DNA of 14,098 nucleotides from Methanoregula sp. UBA154 (GCA_002502245.1 DAPW01000008.1:1-14098); one strand, 5' to 3'. Positions 1 through 7,236 are shown, counted from the stretch's first letter. The notes: a model not told the origin generated them from the sequence alone. Numbers and translations are program-made.

Positions 1-1475
1 GGGATATTGATCGGGTCCCCGCAGAGACGCTGGATCAGTTTTTCCACGGACGCGGCATGGAAGGTGCTCATGACCGGGTGGCCGGTCTGCATGGCGCCGA
101 ACGCGACCGCCCCTTCCACCCCCCGGATCTCCCCCACGAGGATCTGGTTCGGGCGCTGGCGGAGCGCGGCTTTCAGCAGGTCGAACATGGAGACCTCACC
201 GGTTGCACCGCCGCCCTCGCCTTTCCCCTTTGCGAGCGCAACCTCGCGGATCCAGTTGCGGTGCGGGACGTTCAGCTCGGGGGTGTCCTCGATGGTCACG
301 ATCTTGTTCTCCGGGGGAATGAAGGTGGTGAGGGCATTCAGGAGCGTGGTCTTCCCGCTTGCCGTCTCCCCGGACACGAACAGGGACATGCCGTGCTCCA
401 CGCAGATCCAGAGGTAGGCGGCGGCCAGGTAGTCGATACCATTGTTCCCGACAATGTCCAGGATGGAGAGGGGGACCTCGTTCACCTTCCGGATGGTGAA
501 GTTGCTGCCGTGCCGGGAGATGGCCGTGCCGTATACGATATTGATACGCGAGCCGTCCGGGAGCGTTGCGTCCACCACCGGGTTCCGGTACGTGATCGGG
601 CGCTTGATCCGTTCGGCGATCTTGACCACGAACTCGTCCAGTTCGCCCGAGACCTTGAACTCGATCACGGATTTCAGCCCCCGGAAGATCTTGTGCTCGA
701 TGAAGATCGGGCCGATCCCGTCACACGAGATATCCTCGATATACGGGTCCGAGAGAAAGGGCTTGAGCACCCCCATGCCGATCTTGTCCCGGATGAGGAG
801 GTACTCGATCGCCCGGTACTCCTCGTCCGTGAGGATCAGTTTTCCCTCCGGCGTGAGGGGCACCTGGTGCTTCTTTTTGGTGTTCCGCATCTTCTTCCGG
901 GCCGTAAAGTCGGTGTTGAGGAACGTCGTGATCCGCGCCCGGAGCTGCGTTGTTCCGGCATTCCCGGTCATCAGGGCAAGGTCCGTACCCCGGGGCCGGA
1001 TCACGGCGATCGTGGAGAGCATCCGCCGGATCAGCTCCGCCCGCTCCTGGTCGTTCGCGGGATCGTCCTCGAGCCCCTGGATGAGATCGATCAGTCTCGT
1101 CTCGACCGCGGGGAGCATCAGGCTGACCGAGTGGAGGAACGACGGTTCGATCGGGATGTAGTAGTTCCGCACATCATCGGGATCCCGGAGGATGTGGACG
1201 AACGTGCTCTCGTTCACCGGGTAGATGAGGTTGGGGTTTTTGAGGGAGCGGAGGTCTCCGGACAGTTCCGGGACGAACAGGGGGAGGCCGTAGGTACTGA
1301 CCGGGAACACGTGCAGGTATTCGAGCAGGTGGGGACTGGCTTTCACGTACTCCCGGGCAAGGGCCGGGAGCTGCCCGTACAGGGCGCCCGATTCGATATC
1401 CGTATACACGTCAATGGCCGGGTCCGGCGTCTCCGGCCGGAACGGCAGGTTTACGGTCATCGTGGGCGAGCCCAT
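1..1475 (-). CDS. arlI: Archaellum motor/assembly ATPase ArlI (FlaI), C-terminus missing
   Basis: ArlI is the hexameric type II/IV secretion-type ATPase at the cytoplasmic base of the archaellum; it drives filament assembly and rotation together with ArlH and the membrane platform ArlJ. The reading frame is open from ATG at 1475 to the window edge (491 residues), so the C-terminal tens of residues are missing. Visible motifs: Walker A GETASGKT at about residues 369-376 (Lys375), the Asp-box IVTIEDTPEL around 393-402 (Glu396, Asp397), Walker B ILVGEIRG with Glu449, then the HAASVEKLIQRL segment typical of secretion ATPases. The start is 1 nt after the arlH stop, and GAGG lies about 7 nt upstream; Met6 is an alternative start. 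arlJ would be expected beyond the left edge. The family call is very secure. Confidence 0.96.
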   Translation of the reverse strand, partial: MGSPTMTVNLPFRPETPDPAIDVYTDIESGALYGQLPALAREYVKASPHLLEYLHVFPVSTYGLPLFVPELSGDLRSLKNPNLIYPVNESTFVHILRDPDDVRNYYIPIEPSFLHSVSLMLPAVETRLIDLIQGLEDDPANDQERAELIRRMLSTIAVIRPRGTDLALMTGNAGTTQLRARITTFLNTDFTARKKMRNTKKKHQVPLTPEGKLILTDEEYRAIEYLLIRDKIGMGVLKPFLSDPYIEDISCDGIGPIFIEHKIFRGLKSVIEFKVSGELDEFVVKIAERIKRPITYRNPVVDATLPDGSRINIVYGTAISRHGSNFTIRKVNEVPLSILDIVGNNGIDYLAAAYLWICVEHGMSLFVSGETASGKTTLLNALTTFIPPENKIVTIEDTPELNVPHRNWIREVALAKGKGEGGGATGEVSMFDLLKAALRQRPNQILVGEIRGVEGAVAFGAMQTGHPVMSTFHAASVEKLIQRLCGDPINI

Positions 1476-1476
1476 G

Positions 1477-2208
1477 TCAGACCCTCGCAAAGCTCATCGG
1501 GATGATCTTCATGCCAAAGCCCGGGCGGACTTCGAAACTGACCAGGTTTTCGGTGGTCTTCTTTGCCCCCCGGACCTTGAGGGTTTCCATGACCATCACG
1601 TACTTGTCGCCGACAAGCGCCTTCTTCATGTTCAGGTGGGTATCGCAGATCGATCGGATGCGCACGAGCGTGTCCTCCTCAAAGGCATACGTGTGCAGGG
1701 TGATGACGATCGTCCGTCCCTGGTCGGCAAGCGATTTGCAGCTGGTGAAGAGGGTGAGGATCGCCTCGGTCCCGGCATACTCGGTAAAGAGGGTGAGCGA
1801 ATCGATCACAACGACCTGCGCCCGGCTCTTCCGGATATGGGCGATGAGCCGGGAGAGGATACCCGCCATCGCCTCCCTGGTCGCGTCGAATCCGGTGAGA
1901 TGGAGCGGGAATACCCGCAGGTGACCCCAGGCAAAATAGTCCGAGATGTCCAGGTTCATTGCCTGCATCTGCAGGATAATGCTCCTGCTCGTGTTCTCCG
2001 TGGTGAACAGGTCCACCGAAAGCCCCTCTTTCAGTGCCCCCCGGATGATCAGCTGGGCGAGGACACTTTTCCCGGTATCGTTCTCCCCCTCGATGAGGGT
2101 GAGCGACGATCGGGGGAGACCGTCGGCAATCTTCCTGTCCAGTCCGCTGTTGCCCGTCGAGATGGTCTGCGGCTCTTTCCCGCCCGTCAGTTCGGAACTG
2201 TCTGCCAT
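1477..2208 (-). CDS. arlH: Archaellum RecA-fold ATP-binding protein ArlH (FlaH)
   Basis: ArlH is a KaiC/RecA-like protein that binds ATP and docks on ArlI as part of the archaellum motor complex. The 243-residue product has a Walker A GENDTGKS at residues 41-48 (Lys47) and a Walker B strand VVVIDSLT ending at Asp136. The aromatic-rich segment near residue 92 and the length are normal for ArlH. The gene starts 18 nt after the arlF stop, with AAGGAG about 13 nt upstream and a second purine run nearer the ATG. It ends 1 nt before arlI, so the two partner ATPases are probably translated from one message. No truncation or odd residue is visible. Confidence 0.96.
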   Translation of the reverse strand: MADSSELTGGKEPQTISTGNSGLDRKIADGLPRSSLTLIEGENDTGKSVLAQLIIRGALKEGLSVDLFTTENTSRSIILQMQAMNLDISDYFAWGHLRVFPLHLTGFDATREAMAGILSRLIAHIRKSRAQVVVIDSLTLFTEYAGTEAILTLFTSCKSLADQGRTIVITLHTYAFEEDTLVRIRSICDTHLNMKKALVGDKYVMVMETLKVRGAKKTTENLVSFEVRPGFGMKIIPMSFARV

Positions 2209-2226
2209 TGTCTTTTCCCCCGCTCC

Positions 2227-2715
2227 TTACAGGAATGCCGAAGCATAGACCCCGTTTGCCGTTGTTACCTGGAACCACTTCGGCTGGTCTCCATGGGACA
2301 TGATGCGTATCTGGTAGCGCTCGCCGGCGTCGAGCGCATACGGGTGGATGAACTCGTCATACCGGCTGACAATATTCCAGGTGCCGGCGGTGCCGCCCGT
2401 CTCATCGTAGGTGCAGATCCCGTAGTCCCGCAGTTCCTGGTCGTACACGAGCACATCCATATGGTGCAGGTCACTGATGGTTTCCGCGCCGGTATTGGTG
2501 AGGGTTGCATAGATGATGGAGCTCTGTTCGGTCTCATTGAACTGGTCGGTGATGGAGAACGCCGTCCGCATGCGGGCCTCCTCCCGGAGGGTGAGATCTT
2601 TCTGGGCACCGGCCACCGTTTCAGCGGAGATGAGCGTGCTGCTGACCACCACGTACGCAACGATCACGAGGAGCATCACGCCCACCGCCGCCCCGATAAT
2701 CTCAGCAACGGCCAT
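2227..2715 (-). CDS. arlF: Archaellum stator protein ArlF (FlaF)
   Basis: ArlF is a small membrane protein with one N-terminal helix and a beta-sandwich domain outside the membrane; in the family it binds the S-layer and anchors the archaellum motor. The product has 162 residues. It begins MAVAEIIGAAVGVMLLVIVA, a hydrophobic segment at about residues 5-25 highly characteristic of ArlF, followed by a soluble beta-rich domain. The same frame extends upstream to 2850, but I chose the ATG at 2715 because GGTGA lies just before it, because the extension lies inside arlG, and because the protein then starts as ArlF proteins normally do. The start is 5 nt after the arlG stop, which suggests translational coupling. 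Confidence 0.93.
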   Translation of the reverse strand: MAVAEIIGAAVGVMLLVIVAYVVVSSTLISAETVAGAQKDLTLREEARMRTAFSITDQFNETEQSSIIYATLTNTGAETISDLHHMDVLVYDQELRDYGICTYDETGGTAGTWNIVSRYDEFIHPYALDAGERYQIRIMSHGDQPKWFQVTTANGVYASAFL

Positions 2716-2720
2716 GCCGA

Positions 2721-3233
2721 TCAGCTCACCGTGAACTCGCCGGTCCGCCAGACACCGCTCGGGAGCGAGAACTGGAAGTACACCTGCTGCCCGAACGCCG
2801 GGATCAGGTCCGTCTCGGCCGTGATCTTCACCGTCTCGCCCGTGTCCCACTGCCGGTTGCCGTTCAGGTCATAGGCCGGGTCAAGGAAGTCCTCGCTCCA
2901 CTCCCCGCTGGAGAGCGACGCCGGCCCGGCAGCGGAGTAGGAGAGGCGTTCGAAATCCCCCGCGGCGCCGCAGAAGACATCGGAGCGCTGGATCTCGGCA
3001 TACGGGACCGCTTCCGAGCCGACATTCTTCATCCAGACCCGGGCGGTACTGCCGGACGCGACCGTGCTGATGACCTTGAAATCCGTCCGCATCCGCACGT
3101 CCGATGCGTGCGTGGTGGAGGAGAACGATCCGGCCATCGTGTAGACCACCGGGTATACCGCGCTGATCAGCACGCCGGCCGCAACCACGGCCGTGATCAG
3201 GAGCAGTGCCGTGGTGATGGTCTCAGAGGACAT
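2721..3233 (-). CDS. arlG: Archaellum stator protein ArlG (FlaG)
   Basis: ArlG is the partner of ArlF. In the family, ArlG forms filaments in the pseudoperiplasm and connects to the S-layer through ArlF. The 170-residue product has an N-terminal membrane helix (about residues 7-33) leading into the family signature VYTMAGSFSSTTHASDVRMR, then TDFKVIST and the beta-strand ARVWMKNVGSEAVPYAEI. The ATG at 3233 is 4 nt after the arlCE stop; no strong Shine-Dalgarno is seen, consistent with coupling to the upstream gene. The gene order G then F fits euryarchaeal clusters of this type and differs from the F-G order in Methanococcus. Confidence 0.94.
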   Translation of the reverse strand: MSSETITTALLLITAVVAAGVLISAVYPVVYTMAGSFSSTTHASDVRMRTDFKVISTVASGSTARVWMKNVGSEAVPYAEIQRSDVFCGAAGDFERLSYSAAGPASLSSGEWSEDFLDPAYDLNGNRQWDTGETVKITAETDLIPAFGQQVYFQFSLPSGVWRTGEFTVS

Positions 3234-3237
3234 CAGG

Positions 3238-4062
3238 TCAGCCCCGGTCCGGCAGGTTCATCCACTCTTCATCCTTCCCGTCCTTCCGCACCGGGGACGC
3301 ACGTTCCCGCAGGGACGATTGCGGGTATGCCGTCCGTTCCCCGGAATCCTTTACCATGAGTTCCTGCCCCCGCTGTTCCATCATCACCTCGATCATGTCC
3401 CGGTCAAGCGAGGTATCGCCCGGGGCGAGGATGCGGTTGAGCGCGTAGAGTTCCGCCACGAACTCGTCCGGCCCCACCTCGTGTTCCTCGCCCAGGTTTG
3501 CCGGCATGAGGCGTGCGATCTCCCGGATCTCGTCGCAGGACTCTTTCGTGACATAGCCCATGGCCCGGTAGGACTCGAGCATGATATCCAGCCGGTCGTG
3601 GCCGAATTTCCTGACCGACTGGTGCGTCCACTTGAAGAGCTTGTACACTTTCTGGAGCCGGAGTTTCTCGCTCTGCGGGGCGGCGGTGGTCCGCTGCGGG
3701 AGCGGGGAACGCGGGAGAAACTCCCCCCCGGGGGAATGCGGCTGGCTTTCGGCCGGAACCGGCCCGGGGACGGCTGCACCGGCATTCTTTTCCGCTTCAG
3801 GACCGGCAGTGGCGGTGTCGCGACGGGGCTCGCGGGCATCCGGCGTGCCCTTCCGGGTCTCCGTTTCGGACCGCCCGGCAGCCGGCGTGAGCGTGAACGG
3901 GTTGTCCAGCTCGTTCATCCGCTCCCGGATATCGATGAGCAGGCGCTTTATGGAGGTCTTGACGAGCGCTACTTCGGACTCAAGGTCCCGGAGCCGGGCA
4001 TCCGGATCATCCCCGGATGGGACGGGAGGCAGGGGATCTTCCGGAGACTGGTGTACCGCCAT
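3238..4062 (-). CDS. arlCE: Fused archaellum/chemotaxis adaptor ArlC-D/E (FlaCE)
   Basis: ArlC, ArlD and ArlE form the cytoplasmic ring around the archaellum motor and receive the chemotaxis signal through CheF; in many euryarchaea they are fused. The product (274 residues from the ATG at 4062) has an N-terminal coiled coil at about residues 22-53 ending in the ArlC-type motif RERMNELDNPF, a Pro/Thr/Glu-rich linker at about 60-135, and a helical C-terminal domain from about 140 to 235 (KLFKWTHQSVRKFG, then LESYRAMGYVTKES) that resembles ArlD/E. The frame also has an ATG at 4110, which would add 16 residues; I prefer 4062 because the added peptide looks like translated leader. Neither start has a clear Shine-Dalgarno. 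It is the first gene of the arlCE-G-F-H-I run. Confidence 0.88.
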   Translation of the reverse strand: MAVHQSPEDPLPPVPSGDDPDARLRDLESEVALVKTSIKRLLIDIRERMNELDNPFTLTPAAGRSETETRKGTPDAREPRRDTATAGPEAEKNAGAAVPGPVPAESQPHSPGGEFLPRSPLPQRTTAAPQSEKLRLQKVYKLFKWTHQSVRKFGHDRLDIMLESYRAMGYVTKESCDEIREIARLMPANLGEEHEVGPDEFVAELYALNRILAPGDTSLDRDMIEVMMEQRGQELMVKDSGERTAYPQSSLRERASPVRKDGKDEEWMNLPDRG

Positions 4063-4217
4063 AGAGTATCTAATCGTTATATTACATTCCTTACTAATAA
4101 CCATTTGCATTGAAAAACACGGAATATTCAGGTTGTCCTGATAAATAACAAAGAGAATCAGGTTGAATGAAAATATCTGCCCCGCCGGTAACAGGCGTCA
4201 GGGTGCCCGGGCGTTCC

Positions 4218-4227
4218 AAAAAAAAAA
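4218..4227 (-). terminator. Poly-T terminator, minus strand
   Basis: Ten A on the plus strand give a T10 tract on the minus strand, directly after a GC-rich stretch. Archaeal transcription ends at such tracts. It lies downstream of arlB and upstream of arlCE, which argues against read-through from arlB into arlCE. Confidence 0.6.
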
Positions 4228-4460
4228 GAGCCGGGCCTGCCTGCCCGTGCGGGGGGAGCCGGTGGCAGGACGGGCCGGGGTATCGGTGGACGGGGGGAAA
4301 CCTGCGGGGAACCGGCCGGATGTATGGCGCCTGCGGTGAAGGGCAGACCCGGCAGCCTGTGACGGCGCGCCGGGATTGTGCCAGTGCCGGCATGACGGCC
4401 GGTTTTCTGCATCGGGTATCAGGTTCCGATATGAATTCCTGATAAAAAATCCCGGGTGTC
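4218..4460 (-). ncRNA. Candidate minus-strand non-coding transcript ending in poly-T
   Basis: Read on the minus strand, an AT-rich patch (about 4460-4500, containing AAAATATTTTTAC) is followed by a GC-rich stretch of about 230 nt that ends in ten consecutive T at 4227-4218. That is the layout of an archaeal promoter, a structured RNA and a poly-T terminator. Short hairpins are present, such as ATCAGG/CCTGAT at 4417-4442. I do not recognise SRP RNA, RNase P RNA or a tRNA. The poly-T could instead simply stop transcription before arlCE, so this remains a candidate. Confidence 0.25.
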
Positions 4461-4571
4461 TCTAAAACAAAAAAATTTTGGAAGAAGTAAAAATATTTTG
4501 GTGATTGCTTCATTAAGACCACGAACAACGATCCAAAGTTGCAGATCGCCTTAGATTGGATTGCGATGGAG

Positions 4572-4718
4572 CCACGGGTGCTCGCCGCCTATCGGGGCTC
4601 GCCCCGTGGAGCAGTGCAGGTGACTGGGATCTCCTGCAGTATTATCACAATAGGGCTTACAGGTAATACGGAGGAATCGCATGCGCCCCCGCCCCCAATG
4701 GGGGCAGGGCTGGCGCAA
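4572..4718 (+). repeat. Two-hairpin intergenic repeat module, copy 1 (family 2)
   Basis: The first part is a stem CCACGGG (4572-4578) / CCCGTGG (4603-4609) enclosing GCCGCC and a GGGG-CTCG-CCCC hairpin. After about 66 nt comes the second part, starting ATCGCATGC and ending GGGCTGGCGCAA at 4718, with a GCCCCC-AAT-GGGGGC hairpin inside. The same parts, in the same order and with the same spacing (about 65 nt), occur on the minus strand at 7472-7611. Between the two parts only the end (TACAGGTAATACGGAGG against TACAGATAATTCCAAGG) is clearly conserved. Confidence 0.75.
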
Positions 4719-5157
4719 GGGGGGACTCGAAATAGAGCGAGAAGTCCGGGGCTGAGTTGCAACTTTACCAAACTTTCTTTCCTAAAATATACGTTCATTC
4801 ATCGAAAAAGGTGACCTGTTTTTGGTTACGGTTATCGATGATCCAGACTGGAATTACCCGGCTGTGGCACCACGGGAGTCGCCACAATGATGGGAGCGTA
4901 CCGAAGGGGGAGGCTCCCGGAGTCTGGATGAATTGACCCCCATGTTTATTCCTGGAAAAATCCGATGCCAGGTGACATGGCACGTTCCGCTCTCGCAAAA
5001 ACGGTTCCGGAAAAAAAGGTATTCCGGTGTGCTGGTCTTCCCGGCCTGTCCCCGCCGGGAAGCGCCTTGTTGACGATGCCGGTCCGATGCAATGAACGGA
5101 TGCCCGGGTGGCGGCGGGGGAACGTTGTACACACTCCGGAGTAGCGAAAACTGCATT

Positions 5158-5177
5158 CTCCCGAATAAAAAAGGGAG
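5158..5177 (-). terminator. Terminator of arlB
   Basis: Six T on the minus strand (5172-5167) follow the arlB stop by about 11 nt. They are flanked by CTCCC and GGGAG, which could form a small hairpin with the T run in its loop. This makes arlB a probable monocistronic transcript. Confidence 0.65.
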
Positions 5178-5183
5178 GATGGA

Positions 5184-5744
5184 TCAGAGAACGTTGGTCT
5201 TGGTGATCGTTACCGGAGAGATCTTGGCAAACGGCAGGGCGGCACCCACGGCGGGCCGGAGCTCGATGTTCATCTTGGTGTTGGCCGGTACCGGCGCAAC
5301 CATGAACCGGACCTCGACCTGCTGGCCCTGGGCCATCGTGTCTACCGCCTTCCCATCCAGTTCAGTGGAAAATTCCGTGAGTGACGGATTCCCTTCGGCT
5401 TTGTACGAGAGCGTCTGGAGGTCAGTTGCCGGCGTTGAGAAGATGATCTTCATCTTTGTCAGGTCGACAGAGGACGAACCGGGCGCAAGACCGATGGTGA
5501 ACCAGATCTCGTCGATGCCGTTCTCCGGGTTCGATGCAATACCATACATGTTGCCGATCATCTGGATGTTGGTACTGGTTGTCTCAACACCCCGGTACAC
5601 GGTCTCCGAGGCCCGCTCGGTTGCAAAGAACCCGGCGCCAAGGACCACATAGGAGAACACCGCCGCAACAACAACGAATGCGATAAGCACGATCGCTGCC
5701 TCAAGACCGGTGAACCCGTTCTCATCAGACTGGAGTTGTGTCAT
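5184..5744 (-). CDS. arlB: Archaellin ArlB (FlaB)
   Basis: This is the structural subunit of the archaellum filament. The 186-residue preprotein has a type III (prepilin-like) signal: charged residues 1-9, Gly10, then FTGLEAAIVLIAFVVVAAVF. A prepilin peptidase (ArlK/FlaK type) would cleave after Gly10, leaving the hydrophobic helix that forms the filament core. The rest is the usual beta-rich outer domain. The ATG is preceded by GGTGA with 4 nt of spacing and a TATA box about 70 nt upstream, and a poly-T follows the stop, so it is probably its own transcription unit rather than cotranscribed with arlCEGFHI. I see no N-X-S/T glycosylation sequon (X not Pro), which is unusual for a methanogen archaellin. 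Only one archaellin gene is in the window; others may exist elsewhere. Confidence 0.95.
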   Translation of the reverse strand: MTQLQSDENGFTGLEAAIVLIAFVVVAAVFSYVVLGAGFFATERASETVYRGVETTSTNIQMIGNMYGIASNPENGIDEIWFTIGLAPGSSSVDLTKMKIIFSTPATDLQTLSYKAEGNPSLTEFSTELDGKAVDTMAQGQQVEVRFMVAPVPANTKMNIELRPAVGAALPFAKISPVTITKTNVL

Positions 5745-5814
5745 AATTTCACCTGAATCACGAGTATGGCTACTGGCGTAACCATTGCCTCTAACTGATT
5801 TCAGGATATGATAA

Positions 5815-5823
5815 TATTTATAA
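5815..5823 (-). promoter_or_regulatory. TATA box of arlB
   Basis: The minus strand reads TTATAAATA, preceded by the purine-rich AAAACCATAG that could act as BRE. Transcription would start near 5793, giving a leader of about 48 nt with GGTGA just before the arlB ATG. Confidence 0.7.
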
Positions 5824-5845
5824 CTATGGTTTTCGAACGGGGCAG

Positions 5846-5883
5846 GTTCCGGAACATTTCCAGATTTTTAGGTTAAAAATCTG
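5846..5883. promoter_or_regulatory. Two inverted repeats upstream of the arlB promoter
   Basis: GTTCCGGAAC (5846-5855) is a perfect 10-bp palindrome. Six bases further, CAGATTTTTA (5861-5870) and TAAAAATCTG (5874-5883) form a perfect 10-bp inverted repeat around a 3-nt centre. They lie 23-60 bp upstream of the arlB TATA box, where archaeal activators usually bind. They could also serve the plus-strand gene at 6096, or the second could act as a hairpin. Operator function is inference. Confidence 0.5.
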
Positions 5884-6002
5884 CAGTTATCAGGGAGATC
5901 TGCCCGGAACAGCACCCTGCCCGCCGCGTGCATTGCCACATCGCCTCCGTGAAGCGGGGAACGGTGACAGGGACCGCCCGTGCCGGCCGGCATTCCCGGC
6001 AG

Positions 6003-6042
6003 GGGCGCGGGGGGAAACCCGGCATGGTCCGGCCCCGCGCCC
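6003..6042. repeat. Long GC-rich inverted repeat
   Basis: GGGCGCGGGG (6003-6012) pairs perfectly over 10 bp with CCCCGCGCCC (6033-6042) around a 20-nt loop that can itself pair CCGG with CCGG. It lies just upstream of a weak TATA-like sequence for the gene at 6096. It could be a terminator-like barrier or a relic of a palindromic repeat; it does not match the other families here. Confidence 0.5.
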
Positions 6043-6095
6043 GGGGTATACGAGATTTTATCTGGTGAAACCGTTCAGGATCTACTGGAACGGTC

Positions 6096-6893
6096 ATGGA
6101 TAGAAACGACGTCCTGTACGGGGTTGCTGCCATTCTCCTCGTCCTCCTCCTGGCACTGGTCGTAAAACCCATGATCGCCGGTCAGCTCGCCCGTATTGGC
6201 ACGCCGGTCCCGGAACCGGCAGCACCTGCGGGAAATGCTACACTAACTCCGGTCCTGACTCCGGTCCTGACAACCCCGGAACCTGCTCCGGTGCGCTCAC
6301 CTGCCGTCACTGCCACGGTGCAGGCCATCGGGTTTGTCGATCCCTCGGTCTACGGGATCCGCCCTGCCGAACCGAGCCTGACCGCCACCCGCTTTGACAA
6401 CCTGCCCCTGAACACGACCATGGTCTCCTTTGCCCGGATCAACGGCTCGTTCAGCGGTACAACCCGGATCGTGCAGATCCCGTTCCCGTACTGGGAGCTG
6501 GTGTACACGGTCGACCCGGTCCCGGAGACTATCCCTGCGGTTGTCACGCCCGTGAAAGGCTCGGAAGGCTCCTGGAGCGGTGTGCACGGGTCCTATTCCG
6601 GTGCAAGACCGGAGTTCACGATCCAGGTTGTGGAGACCGGCGACCCGGGCCGCATTGTCCGGAACATCAGCCCGCCGGGCGGGATTGACCTCGACCTCTG
6701 GACCGCTTCCGCGAGCCCGACGCCCCGGTCGGGCCGGGATGCCCCCGCCATCATGCTCTCAGCCGATCCCCGCCCGTGGACGGAACGGTTCTTTGAAGGC
6801 GAGCGGAGTTACTATTTCATCATCACGGCAAAACTCGTCAACTCGTACAGTATTGACATCCAGGTCCCGGCCCGGTATACTGAAACCGGGTAA
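6096..6893 (+). CDS. Membrane-anchored protein of unknown function
   Basis: I do not recognise a named family. The 265-residue product has a short charged N-terminus (MDRNDVLYG), one hydrophobic helix at about residues 8-27, a Pro/Thr-rich linker at about 35-70, and a beta-rich domain outside the membrane, ending in an aromatic segment (FFEGERSYYFIITAKLVN). This is the layout of many methanogen cell-surface proteins held by an uncleaved N-terminal anchor. Several N-X-S/T sequons are present. In the linker, a short direct duplication in the DNA gives LTPVLTPVL. The start has no strong Shine-Dalgarno; the hydrophobic helix supports the ATG at 6096. It is followed by a terminator at 6943-6960, so it is probably a single-gene unit. 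Confidence 0.82.
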   Translation: MDRNDVLYGVAAILLVLLLALVVKPMIAGQLARIGTPVPEPAAPAGNATLTPVLTPVLTTPEPAPVRSPAVTATVQAIGFVDPSVYGIRPAEPSLTATRFDNLPLNTTMVSFARINGSFSGTTRIVQIPFPYWELVYTVDPVPETIPAVVTPVKGSEGSWSGVHGSYSGARPEFTIQVVETGDPGRIVRNISPPGGIDLDLWTASASPTPRSGRDAPAIMLSADPRPWTERFFEGERSYYFIITAKLVNSYSIDIQVPARYTETG

Positions 6894-6941
6894 TCTTGGC
6901 CTGTTGTCCTGCGAAATCCTCCAGCGAGCGGATCCTGCTGC

Positions 6942-6960
6942 CCGGTTGCCGGTTTTTTTT
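6942..6960 (+). terminator. Terminator after the 6096 gene
   Basis: A small CCGG-TTG-CCGG hairpin is followed directly by eight T (6953-6960), about 60 nt after the stop codon. Confidence 0.7.
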
Positions 6961-6974
6961 GCTCTGGAGAAACG

Positions 6975-7084
6975 GGCATGAACCGGTGGAGTTCATGCCG
7001 GAACGATGAACATTGTTGAACGGTCACAATCATTCCGAGAGCTTCCCGCATAAGGGCTTCTTTCCGGAACGGGGGACCGGAAGG
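6975..7084. repeat. Run of three consecutive hairpins
   Basis: First, GGCATGAAC (6975-6983) pairs perfectly with GTTCATGCC (6991-6999). Second, an interrupted hairpin from about 7000 to 7038 pairs CGGAA with TTCCG, ATG with CAT and ATTGT with ACAAT. Third, CTTTCCGG (7060-7067) pairs with CCGGAAGG (7077-7084). They lie downstream of a terminator and upstream of family 1 repeats. Their role is unknown. Confidence 0.5.
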
Positions 7085-7154
7085 TTGTCTCCGTTTTTTC
7101 CGGGTCATGGATTCCTGATGGAAGTCGGAGAACCGGCAACCAGATGTACGATGG

Positions 7155-7193
7155 CTCCCCGCCTCAGGGTTCCTCGCGGGGCACGGCGGGGCA
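7155..7193 (+). repeat. Family 1 nested-hairpin repeat, copy A
   Basis: Outer stem CCCCGCC (7157-7163) / GGCGGGG (7185-7191), bulge TCAGG against AC, and an inner stem GTTCC/GGGGC with loop TCGC, which pairs using two G-U pairs. Copy B follows 112 nt later. Confidence 0.8.
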
Positions 7194-7236
7194 GGGAGGT
7201 TTCCGATTATTTTCCCGGGTTTTTAATTGAATTGAG

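Larger units (their letters stand above)
4111..5183. other. Gene-poor region between arlB and arlCE
   Basis: About 1.07 kb separates the archaellin gene from the rest of the cluster. I find no credible protein gene. The open frames here are short and Pro/Arg-rich or cross repeats. Contents: an AT-rich stretch before arlCE, a ten-base poly-A on the plus strand that would be a minus-strand terminator (4218-4227), a GC-rich stretch upstream of it, a two-hairpin repeat module (4572-4718), and further hairpins such as TGTGGC/GCCACA and GGGAGC/GCTCCC between about 4860 and 4920. Confidence 0.6.
5745..6095. other. Divergent intergenic region between arlB and the 6096 gene
   Basis: The left half is AT-rich and holds the arlB leader, TATA box and two inverted repeats. 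The right half (about 5885-6060) is GC-rich and palindromic, with TGCCGGCCGGCA at 5981-5992 and a long hairpin at 6003-6042. A weak TATA-like GATTTTATC near 6053 could serve the gene at 6096. No protein gene is seen. Confidence 0.6.

Noticed and set aside
57..1505. Long plus-strand open frames over the arl genes (57-1505, 1414-2874, 3193-4113)
   Set aside because: They are antisense to well-recognised arlI, arlH, arlF, arlG and arlCE. Their products are rich in Arg, Gly, Asp and His with no family features, as expected from the complement of GC-rich coding DNA.
4218..4460. SRP RNA or RNase P RNA in the GC-rich minus-strand stretch
   Set aside because: None of the conserved motifs I would look for (such as the GGAAGGAAGCAGC-like SRP domain or the RNase P core) is present.
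4094..4528. Minus-strand frame of 144 codons upstream of arlCE
   Set aside because: Low-complexity Pro/Arg-rich product that runs through a poly-T tract; more likely non-coding.
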